Source: Xenorhabdus lircayensis (GTDB lineage Bacteria; Pseudomonadota; Gammaproteobacteria; Enterobacterales; Enterobacteriaceae). From it: a stretch of 64,000 bases of DNA. Each line of letters begins with the position of its first letter. Within the stretch, counting starts at the first letter, position 1. The notes below the pieces were generated by a model. That model saw nothing but the letters and a program-made list of their open reading frames with translations, had not been told where the DNA came from and searched no databases. Shown here in pieces: positions 1-6,684 of the stretch. The translations under genes were made by a program, and so were the position numbers. Location: the NCBI RefSeq assembly GCF_016306625.1, contig NZ_JACOII010000006.1, forward strand, positions 62,001-126,000, in the 5' to 3' direction.

Positions 1-52
1 CGACCGAAAGCGTAAAATTACTGCCTTTTAGCTCAATTGGCGACTGTGACAT
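1..52 (-). CDS. minC: Septum site-determining protein MinC, N-terminal fragment (runs off window)
   Basis: Only the first 17 codons are inside the window. Read on the minus strand from the ATG at 52, the peptide begins MSQSPIELKGSNFTLSV, which matches the enterobacterial MinC N-terminus. MinC inhibits FtsZ polymerisation and works with MinD and MinE to place the division septum at mid-cell. It is divergent from ycgL, as in E. coli, with a gap of about 150 bp that must carry both promoters. The identification rests on a short peptide plus the neighbour, so it is good but not certain. Confidence 0.85.
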   Translation of the reverse strand, partial: MSQSPIELKGSNFTLSV

Positions 53-206
53 TGATATTTTGACTCAGCAAGGTTAAGTTTCCCAGAGAAGTTTACTAAA
101 ATATTTTTCTAGAACAGCATTTGGGAGACGATATTCTTAAATATAATAAGCATGTTATAGTTAGTGAATTATTCAAGCAAGTCGCAGAGTTAATTTAAAA
201 GAGTTC

Positions 207-494
207 ATGACAATGATTTGTGTAATCTATAGAAGTCTAAAACGTGATCAGACATATCTTTATGTTGAAAAAAGAGGTGATTTTTCGCGCGTTCCTGAAG
301 AGTTATTAAAAACATTTGGTGAACCCCAATATTCAATGATGATCTCATTATCTGAAAGAAAAAAATTGGCCAATGCTGATATTGAAAAAGTAAAAGCAGC
401 TTTGAGTGAACAAGGATTCTACCTGCAAGTACCACCACCAGTGGAAAGTTTGATCAATGAGCATCTGGCATCAAACAAGCCAACCAAGCAGTAA
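207..494 (+). CDS. ycgL: YcgL domain protein
   Basis: A 95-residue cytosolic protein strongly resembling E. coli YcgL (YcgL/DUF709 family). The conserved core includes [26 protein letters not shown], and [20 protein letters not shown] followed by a Pro-rich QVPPPVE segment. The biochemical function of the family is unknown; it is usually found beside minC. Two ATGs lie close together (207 and 213), and the second would give MICVIYRS, so the exact start is not settled. It is followed after 53 bp by the lytic transglycosylase gene on the same strand. Confidence 0.93.
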   Translation: MTMICVIYRSLKRDQTYLYVEKRGDFSRVPEELLKTFGEPQYSMMISLSERKKLANADIEKVKAALSEQGFYLQVPPPVESLINEHLASNKPTKQ

Positions 495-547
495 AAAAGT
501 CGCTGGCAACCTGGCAACCGCCTGATCCTGAATCGAGGAGCTGATTT

Positions 548-1633
548 ATGAAATTAATCACTGGGGTGACTTTATTGACAGCAACTCTGCTGGCAGGGTG
601 TAGTACATCAAGTGGCAAACAGTTGTACAATCAATCAGTGTTGACTACACGGTCGCAAGCAGAAGTCAAATCACTAGAACACCATTTCCCATTGAACTCC
701 CGTGAACCGTCACAATTTCCTGCTTATGTGGCTTTGCTGAAACAGCAAGCCCGGGAGCAGGGTATCAGTGAAACGACTTTGGTTCGGGCATTTGCCAATA
801 TCCATTTTATTTCGCGTGTCATTAAGGCTGATCGTAACCAGCCAGAAAAAAAAGTTACATTGGAAGATTATCTGAGCCGGGTCTTGCCCGTTTGGAGGAT
901 TGAGCAAGGTGTCAGGCAATATGAAGATAATCTCCCCCAGCTAGAAAGAATCAGTCGTCAATACGGTGTACCTAAAGCCTATATTGTTGCCTTGTGGGGA
1001 TTGGAAAGTGGTTTTGGCAAAATTCAGGGAAAAGAAGATGTCATTTCGGCGTTATCCACGCTGGCGTTTGAAGGTCGCCGGGAAGTGTTTTTCGTTAAAC
1101 AATTATTGGCAGCGCTAGAAATAATCGAGAATCAATATATTGATGAAGATCAGACCCTGAGTGGATCTTGGGCGGGGGCAATGGGGCAAAGCCAATTCAT
1201 GCCAACCTCTTATTTAACATATGGTGCTGATGGCGATGGTGATGGAAAAATTGATATTTGGCACAATAAGGAAGATGTCTTTGCCTCGACGGCCAATTAT
1301 CTGAGCAAGGAAGGGTGTCAACAAGGGTTACCGTGGGGATATGCTATTTCATTACCTGTTGGCTTTGACATAGCATTGGAAGGTATTAAATCCGAACAGG
1401 GGAAAACTATTGCTCAATGGCAGGCATTAGGGGTTTCATCCCCGCATTTTGCTAATCTGCCTGCAAATACCAAAGGTTGGATAGTGATCCCTGATGATCC
1501 AGTACAACGGGCATTTTGGGTAACGCAAAATTTCCGTACTATCATGCACTGGAATCGTTCTTACTATTTTGCCCTCAGTGTTGGTATGATGGCGGACGGT
1601 ATTACGCAACGAACTCATTTCCTCACTCACTGA
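548..1633 (+). CDS. Lytic murein transglycosylase, MltB-like lipoprotein
   Basis: A 361-residue protein with a lipoprotein signal peptide ending in the lipobox LLAGC, so Cys18 should be lipidated and the protein anchored in a membrane of the envelope. The catalytic domain is of the MltB/SLT_2 type: the LWGLESGFG motif carries the probable catalytic acid Glu153, and GSWAGAMGQSQFMPTSY follows downstream. These enzymes cleave the MurNAc-GlcNAc bond of peptidoglycan to form 1,6-anhydro-MurNAc ends. The C-terminus has the usual HWNRSYYFALSVGMMADGI stretch and there is no extra peptidoglycan-binding domain. A clear GAGGAG site precedes the ATG. It sits between ycgL and ycgM, so it is probably a paralogue of mltB, and no symbol is assigned. 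Confidence 0.93.
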   Translation: MKLITGVTLLTATLLAGCSTSSGKQLYNQSVLTTRSQAEVKSLEHHFPLNSREPSQFPAYVALLKQQAREQGISETTLVRAFANIHFISRVIKADRNQPEKKVTLEDYLSRVLPVWRIEQGVRQYEDNLPQLERISRQYGVPKAYIVALWGLESGFGKIQGKEDVISALSTLAFEGRREVFFVKQLLAALEIIENQYIDEDQTLSGSWAGAMGQSQFMPTSYLTYGADGDGDGKIDIWHNKEDVFASTANYLSKEGCQQGLPWGYAISLPVGFDIALEGIKSEQGKTIAQWQALGVSSPHFANLPANTKGWIVIPDDPVQRAFWVTQNFRTIMHWNRSYYFALSVGMMADGITQRTHFLTH

Positions 1634-1703
1634 AAATCGGCTCTTGAAGCCATCAGTCAGATCTTGAAATAAGTGGATTGAAAACAAGATAAGGGAGAAT
1701 ATT

Positions 1704-2360
1704 ATGTACCAGCATCGGGATTGGCAGGGCGTATTGCTGGATTTCCCTGCTAATAAAGTCGTTTGTGTCGGTAGTAATTACGACAGGCATATGAAAGAGA
1801 TGGGATCCCAATCTACTGAAGAGCCGGTAATATTCATCAAACCTGAAACGGCGCTTTGCGATCTCTGCCAGCCGGTTTTCATCCCGCAGGAATTGGGTTC
1901 TGTGCACCATGAAATTGAGTTAGCCGTCTTGATTGGTTCGGCACTTAAGAATGCCAATGAGGAGCGAGTCGGTCAGGCAATTGCAGGTTTTGCGGTTGCA
2001 CTGGATTTGACATTACGTGATTTGCAGCGTGAATTTAAACAATCAGGGCAACCGTGGGAAAAGAGTAAGGCATTTGACAGGTCGTGCCCGATATCGGGTT
2101 TTATTCCTGTCAATGCCTTTGGTGATCCACAAAATACCCAGCTTTCTTTGACAGTAAATGGCGAATTGCGCCAAAACGGCAATACGAGTGACATGCGAAC
2201 ACCTATCATCCCGTTGATTAGCTATATGTCGCGCTTTTTTACCCTGCGTCCGGGCGATATCATCTTGACGGGAACGCCAGAAGGTGTAGGGCCACTGCAA
2301 TCTGGTGATATGCTAAACGTCTCTCTCAATGAGCACGTCTTGACAACCAGAGTGATTTAA
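1704..2360 (+). CDS. ycgM: Fumarylacetoacetate hydrolase family protein YcgM
   Basis: A 218-residue FAH-fold protein very similar to E. coli YcgM. HHEIELAVLIG supplies the acidic metal-ligand pair, ALDLTLRDLQ a third acidic position, and ILTGTPEGVGP the typical C-terminal loop. FAH-family members hydrolyse or decarboxylate acylpyruvate and oxaloacetate-type beta-diketones using Mg2+ or Mn2+; the substrate here is not evident from sequence. A good GGGAG site lies upstream of the ATG. The gene is followed by ycgN after 9 bp, as in E. coli, and the two are probably cotranscribed. Confidence 0.92.
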   Translation: MYQHRDWQGVLLDFPANKVVCVGSNYDRHMKEMGSQSTEEPVIFIKPETALCDLCQPVFIPQELGSVHHEIELAVLIGSALKNANEERVGQAIAGFAVALDLTLRDLQREFKQSGQPWEKSKAFDRSCPISGFIPVNAFGDPQNTQLSLTVNGELRQNGNTSDMRTPIIPLISYMSRFFTLRPGDIILTGTPEGVGPLQSGDMLNVSLNEHVLTTRVI

Positions 2361-2369
2361 TCATGAGGA

Positions 2370-2813
2370 ATGACAGAAATTATGTCTCAACCTTTCTGGC
2401 AGGTGAAAACCCTGGAACAAATGACAGACCAAGAGTGGGAAGCATTATGTGATGGCTGCGGCCAGTGCTGCCTGCATAAGTTGATGGATGAAGATACTGA
2501 TGAAATTTATTTCACCAATGTTGCCTGCAATCAACTGAATATTAAAACCTGCCAGTGCAAGAATTACGAAGATCGTTTCAGATATGAGCCTGACTGTATC
2601 AAATTAACCCGTGAAAATATGGTTACCTTTGAATGGCTGCCGAAGACGTGTGCTTATCGTTTGATTGGCGAAGGAAAAACACTTCTGCCTTGGCATCCAT
2701 TGGTCAGTGGTTCAAAATCAGCCATGCATGCGGAGCGTATTTCTGTTAGGCATATTGCCGTACGCGAAGCGGATGTGGTGGATTGGGAAGACCATATACT
2801 TAATAAACCATAA
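2370..2813 (+). CDS. ycgN: YkgJ/YcgN-type Zn/Fe-chelating cysteine-cluster protein
   Basis: A 147-residue protein of the UPF0260 (YcgN) family. The N-terminal motif [12 protein letters not shown] and the later [14 protein letters not shown] and [10 protein letters not shown] segments provide the conserved cysteine cluster expected to bind a metal or iron-sulfur centre. The family function is not established. Two starts are possible: ATG 2370 directly abuts a GAGGA and is badly spaced, while ATG 2382 (MSQPFW) lies 12 nt after it. The coordinate given is the longer version and the true N-terminus may be four residues shorter. It is the last gene of the ycgL-ycgM-ycgN block before an accessory patch. 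Confidence 0.92.
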   Translation: MTEIMSQPFWQVKTLEQMTDQEWEALCDGCGQCCLHKLMDEDTDEIYFTNVACNQLNIKTCQCKNYEDRFRYEPDCIKLTRENMVTFEWLPKTCAYRLIGEGKTLLPWHPLVSGSKSAMHAERISVRHIAVREADVVDWEDHILNKP

Positions 2814-2826
2814 TATTTTACTCATT

Positions 2827-2848
2827 GATATAAAAGGGATTTTATATC
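2827..2848 (+). terminator. Possible terminator hairpin after ycgN
   Basis: A 9-bp perfect stem (GATATAAAA / TTTTATATC) with a GGGA loop lies 13 bp after the ycgN stop. The T residues are inside the stem and there is no strong T-run after it, so termination is uncertain. Confidence 0.4.
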
Positions 2849-2907
2849 ATATGGTTTTGGGTATACCCTCATTTCTGTTATCCTACCTATATTAGATATA
2901 ATATTAA

Positions 2908-3392
2908 TTACCTCGGCAACTTTAAAATCCAGTTTGGATCAGTTTCCGGAATGTGTTCTATTACTGGCAATATATTATTAATATATTGATCGATCGTAGT
3001 GATATGTGGATAGTCGGTGAGTATAAATGTTATGTTACCCTTGTAATCGCTTATTCTGATTTTTCTTATTTCTTTCATGTAGGTATCAAGTGATGGAGCT
3101 GATATCTCATTTCTGGTTTGATAAATCACTTTTTTGTCTCTGGTATTTTTCCCTGTTTTTATTTCTGGCTCAGTAGGTGTGGGAATGAAGGCTCTAGAAT
3201 AGTTTCCAATCGTCAGCCTTGGCTCAGAAACATCTGTAAATCCCATAAGTCGTAGGTAGGGCCATATATAAGTGTAAGCATTGATTGGATCAGGAAATTT
3301 AGGGTACAACTAAAACGACTTTTACAATAACGCTCGTGTTGCTTTTTTAGAACTTGTATCCTGAGTTCTTTTTCTTTTCTTGAATTAAACAT
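2908..3392 (-). pseudogene. Unidentified gene disrupted by a frameshift
   Basis: On the minus strand an excellent ribosome site (AGGAGG) precedes an ATG at 3392 that opens a charged peptide beginning MFNSRKEKELRIQVLKK. This frame reaches ...CKSRFSC and then runs into a TGA about 30 codons later. A second frame, open from a TAG just before 3309, continues as LYPKFPDPINAYTYIW and stays open for 133 codons to a stop at 2908. Joining the two near 3310 by a one-base shift would give a single protein of about 160 residues. I do not recognise the family. AT-rich composition and the nearby IS remnant suggest acquired DNA. It could be a genuine pseudogene, a sequencing error or, less likely, programmed frameshifting. 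Confidence 0.5.
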
Positions 3393-3730
3393 AGGATCAT
3401 CCTCCTATTAGAAAAATCATTCATATACTTATTGACGTAGACCAAGGTGTCATCCATCAATGTCCTCTAGATAACAAGATAAAAACTCTAAACTATATCC
3501 AATCGGTTGATTTATAGGTAATTACTTTCAAAATTATTTTTATCATTGTATTTATGCTCAGGGTGTCTTAAGTCAGGAGCTGATGCCAAATACGAAGAAA
3601 TTGACATGTGCATACAATACGAGTTTTGGAATTGCCATTAATATCGGATTTTTCTCTCGTTTTTCTGACTTTAAACAGTCAAGAAAAACTGATAACTTGT
3701 TTGTCCCATAGTCAATACAAGGAAAGAGAA

Positions 3731-4042
3731 ATGGCAAGTTATTTGATTCGTGTGGAGCTTTATGGCACCGGTTCTGACGGCTATGAAAAATTGCATAAAA
3801 GGATGACAGCGAATCAATTTAGTCAATCTATTCGTTTCCCTAACGGGAAATGGCATCGCCTCCCTAGTGGGACTTATATTGGTAGTTCTTCGCTGGAATC
3901 TATTCAATTAGCGGAAAAAATCAAATCTATGGCTACGCCTTTCTCAAACAAAGACCCTGCAATATTTGTTTGTACTTACGGTAACTGGAGTGCATCACTT
4001 TATCCTGAAAAACAACACACTGAATCCGGCTATGGTGAGTGA
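3731..4042 (+). CDS. Small protein resembling DUF2622/GhoS-type endoribonuclease
   Basis: The best start is the ATG at 3731, preceded by AAGGAAAGAG; the frame stays open further upstream but that part has no clear ribosome site. The product is 103 residues and begins MASYLIRVELYGTGSDGYEKL, with later GTYIGSSSLESIQLAEKIK and PAIFVCTYGNWSASLYP. Its alternating beta-alpha pattern and small size resemble the DUF2622 family, which includes GhoS, a Cas2-like ferredoxin-fold RNase that acts as antitoxin by cutting toxin mRNA. This is a tentative resemblance from memory. No GhoT-length toxin gene follows directly; a 27-codon membrane peptide lies 750 bp downstream. It sits in an accessory patch beside an IS remnant. 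Confidence 0.5.
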   Translation: MASYLIRVELYGTGSDGYEKLHKRMTANQFSQSIRFPNGKWHRLPSGTYIGSSSLESIQLAEKIKSMATPFSNKDPAIFVCTYGNWSASLYPEKQHTESGYGE

Positions 4043-4137
4043 TTTTTGGCTAAATTACGATCAACGATAATCAACAACAGTCAGTAATATTCATCTAGCA
4101 TCATGAGAATTATGTACATCGATATGTACATAAACTA

Positions 4138-4185
4138 CAGTAAGAGCCAAGTTAGTTTTTAAGGAAATTAATATGGCTCTTACTG
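4138..4185. repeat. 12-bp perfect inverted repeat
   Basis: CAGTAAGAGCCA at 4138-4149 is the exact reverse complement of TGGCTCTTACTG at 4174-4185, separated by 24 nt. It lies between the GhoS-like gene and the transposase tail. Just upstream, the palindromic octamer ATGTACAT occurs twice (about 4112 and 4124) separated by CGAT. It could be an element end, an operator or an RNA hairpin; the sequence does not decide. Confidence 0.5.
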
Positions 4186-4216
4186 ATTCATGGCTGCACT
4201 CCACTATTGGCATGCC

Positions 4217-4347
4217 TTAAGAAAAAATGTAGTGGTTCATAATCTCTTCCCACTGTTTTTTGTATTCTACAGGTGAAATACTCCCATTATAGCTATAGGG
4301 ACGATAGTGATTGTAATTCAGCCAAGGAAAGTACCGTTGGCAATATG
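4217..4347 (-). mobile_element. IS3-family transposase C-terminal remnant
   Basis: Reading the minus strand down to a TAA at 4217 gives a peptide containing QRYFPWLNYNHYRPYSYN and SPVEYKKQWEEIMNHYIFS. This is the typical C-terminal tail of an IS3-family OrfB (DDE) transposase, the segment after the catalytic Glu with the Y/F-N-x-x-R-P pattern and SPVEY. Only about 40 codons remain. The catalytic core and the upstream orfA are absent, so the element is dead. It marks past insertion in this accessory patch. Confidence 0.8.
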
Positions 4348-4794
4348 AAGGCGGGGGATACTTCTCCGCCTGTGAGCATCAGTAAAAAGGTTCATCAAAA
4401 CTGGAGAACGTGTTTGAGTTAGTTGTTTATAGATTCAGTGAGTTGTATGTACGCGAGGTTAGGATGGCATGAAATGGCAGTCTGGGCATTAATAAAATAT
4501 CTCTCTATGGCTGATAGAGGTTAGTATAAAAAGAGGACAATCATCCCCTTTAACCCCTTGATATTCCTAATTTCCGCATGGTGCAGGCTTAATCTACATA
4601 TGTAGATACGGGGTTATTGTCTGATTCCTACAACAACCCAGCCAATTCCATACCAACCATAATAAATATTAGTATGGTATTTATGCTGCTTACCAAATAT
4701 ATATTAAGTACTGTTGGTACGATTCTAGTGTCAAACAGTCGAAGCCACTACCGTGCAGCTATGGAAGTTTGTTTGATAATGAGGGAGAGTAAAC

Positions 4795-4878
4795 ATGAAC
4801 AACAGGTGGATGAGCTATATAACGTTTGTAGGGGTTTGGATTGTCGTAACGCTGACGATTGGTGTTATGTTGTCATAA
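4795..4878 (+). CDS. Tiny hydrophobic membrane peptide (27 codons)
   Basis: A well-placed GAGGGAGAG site precedes ATG 4795. The ORF encodes a short polar start (MNNRWMSY) followed by a single hydrophobic segment, FVGVWIVVTLTIGVML, and ends at TAA 4876-4878. Size and layout fit the class of single-pass small membrane proteins or type I toxin-like peptides. I do not recognise a family. A longer overlapping frame (4617-4976) has no better start. The good ribosome site and clean hydrophobic stretch are the only evidence that it is translated. Confidence 0.45.
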   Translation: MNNRWMSYITFVGVWIVVTLTIGVMLS

Positions 4879-4923
4879 AAATACAAGAAGAATCAGGGCA
4901 ATGGATTGAAATTCAGTTCAAAA

Positions 4924-4952
4924 GATTACCCAGTATGCTAAACTGGGTAATC
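4924..4952 (-). terminator. Terminator of the ldhA-hslJ unit
   Basis: An 11-bp perfect stem (GATTACCCAGT / ACTGGGTAATC) with a 7-nt loop lies 32 bp past the hslJ stop. Read on the minus strand it is followed by TTTT, as expected for a minus-strand terminator. Confidence 0.75.
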
Positions 4953-4984
4953 AAAACCATCTGGGGGTGGGCATAACCATTAGG

Positions 4985-5419
4985 TTATTGGGCAAGATCT
5001 CGCACAGTATAAACCAACGTGTTTTTGCCATTAACCAATGTAAGTTTCTTGCCTTTTAAACTGACTTTTGCTCCTTTAGTCAGCACGTTATTGAGCACTT
5101 GGTCCCATTGATTGAGTCTTTCATTGATACAGTACATCTGGGAGCGGGCCAAATTTTTTACTGTCAGAACGTTGTTCTTTAATGTGCCTGCTCCCATAAA
5201 ATTGTTGCACATAGCGCCTGAAATAAACAGTTTTTCATTAAATGTAATGGAAAGCTTGCTGTCTTCTTTATTCGAAACATCCTCACTATTGACACTGACC
5301 AAGGCAAAATGATGGTTTTGTAGATCCCTGCTTGTGACATTCCCTGTGGCGCCCACTCCCGAAGATTGACATGCTGTGAGTAGCAGGGTGGCGACCACTA
5401 ACGGAATCGCTTTTTTCAT
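4985..5419 (-). CDS. hslJ: META-domain heat shock lipoprotein HslJ
   Basis: A 144-residue lipoprotein with signal peptide MKKAIPLVVATLLLTAC, so the lipidated Cys is near residue 17. A META/HslJ domain follows, with the hallmark segment FISGAMCNNFMGAGTL and a second cysteine in ARSQMYCINERLN that may form a disulfide with it. E. coli HslJ is a heat-inducible envelope protein linked to novobiocin resistance. The start has a perfect AGGAGA site. ldhA lies 24 bp upstream on the same strand, the same order as in E. coli, so the two probably share a transcript. Confidence 0.95.
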   Translation of the reverse strand: MKKAIPLVVATLLLTACQSSGVGATGNVTSRDLQNHHFALVSVNSEDVSNKEDSKLSITFNEKLFISGAMCNNFMGAGTLKNNVLTVKNLARSQMYCINERLNQWDQVLNNVLTKGAKVSLKGKKLTLVNGKNTLVYTVRDLAQ

Positions 5420-5443
5420 TTTATCTCCTGATGTTCGTTGAGA

Positions 5444-6439
5444 TTATCCAATAATATTCGGACAAGCCTCTCCGGAAGTTAATTGCTGGATATTTTGTAA
5501 CGTCGTTTCACTGATACTAGTTAGCGCTTCTTCTGTCAAAAAGGCCTGATGACCAGTGAACAGCACATTATGGCAGGAAGACAAACGACGGAAAATATCA
5601 TCTTGAATAACATCGTTTGATTTATCTTCAAAGAATAAGTCACGCTCGTTTTCATAAACATCCATGCCCAATGCGCCAATTTTTTGTTGTTTCAGTGCAT
5701 TAATGGCAGCAATGGAATCAATTAGAGCACCTCGGCTGGTATTGACGATCATCACCCCATCTTTCATTTTGTTGAATGCTGTTTCATCTAATAAATGATG
5801 GTTTTCTGATGTCATGGGACAGTGGAGGGAAATTACATCAGATTCAGCGTATAAAGTATCTAAATCCACATATTCCACGCCCATATCCAAGGCTTCAGGG
5901 TTTGGATAAGGATCATGCGCCAATAAACGCATGCCGAAACCGTTCAAAATTCGCAGAGTAGCAAGCCCTATTTTCCCTGTACCGATAATACCCGCAGTAC
6001 GTTTATACATATTGAAACCGGTCAGGCCTTCAAGGGAGAAATTGGCGTCACGGGTACGCTGGTAGGCGCGGTGAATGCGCCGATTCAGACACAGCATTAA
6101 TCCAACAGTGTGTTCAGCAACTGATTCAGGTGAATAAGCAGGTACTCGAACAATTTGAATGCCTAACTCTTTGGCTGCATCCAGATCAACATTGTTGAAT
6201 CCGGCACAACGTAATGCCAAGATTTTGATGTTCATCTCGGCCAGTTCTTGTAGGACTTCACGTCCGCCATCATCATTGACAAAAATACAGACAGCATCTG
6301 CGCCAATGGCGTTTTTAGCAGTTTGTGGACTCAGGGAAAAATCAAAAAACTCGATATGATAGTCAAGGCCAAGTTTTTGGTTGAGCATTTCAAAATGTTT
6401 ACGGTCATACTGTTTTGTACTGTAAACAACCAATTTCAT
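5444..6439 (-). CDS. ldhA: D-lactate dehydrogenase (fermentative, NAD-dependent)
   Basis: A 331-residue D-2-hydroxyacid dehydrogenase closely matching E. coli LdhA in sequence and length. The NAD-binding Rossmann motif is visible as GIIGTGKIGLATLRIL. The catalytic Arg lies in VNTSRGALID, the Glu in GMDVYENERDLF, and the His in LFTGHQAFLTEEAL. The enzyme reduces pyruvate to D-lactate in the cytosol during fermentation and regenerates NAD+. A GGAG site precedes the ATG. It is divergent from ydbH across about 245 bp of AT-rich sequence that holds both promoters, and is followed by hslJ. Confidence 0.97.
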   Translation of the reverse strand: MKLVVYSTKQYDRKHFEMLNQKLGLDYHIEFFDFSLSPQTAKNAIGADAVCIFVNDDGGREVLQELAEMNIKILALRCAGFNNVDLDAAKELGIQIVRVPAYSPESVAEHTVGLMLCLNRRIHRAYQRTRDANFSLEGLTGFNMYKRTAGIIGTGKIGLATLRILNGFGMRLLAHDPYPNPEALDMGVEYVDLDTLYAESDVISLHCPMTSENHHLLDETAFNKMKDGVMIVNTSRGALIDSIAAINALKQQKIGALGMDVYENERDLFFEDKSNDVIQDDIFRRLSSCHNVLFTGHQAFLTEEALTSISETTLQNIQQLTSGEACPNIIG

Positions 6440-6684
6440 AACAACATCTCCACCATACAGTCACTGTAGAATCATCCGAGCCATCCATTGAGTTCACTTT
6501 GCTGTAAGACTGCCTGCAATAATGACATCTACTGAAGGTTCTAAGCGTTATCTCTCGCTATACTCGAATAAATCGCCTGATAAGCTATTCATAGTCATAG
6601 CTTGTATAATAAATCGGCTTAGAGCCTGATATGGGACTATCATAACAGGAAGTTGCTCTTAGATTGAAAAAGAGATAAGGATTG

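Noticed and set aside
4617-4976. 119-codon plus-strand frame in the accessory patch
   Set aside because: No ribosome site and odd composition; the well-initiated 27-codon peptide in another frame is better supported.
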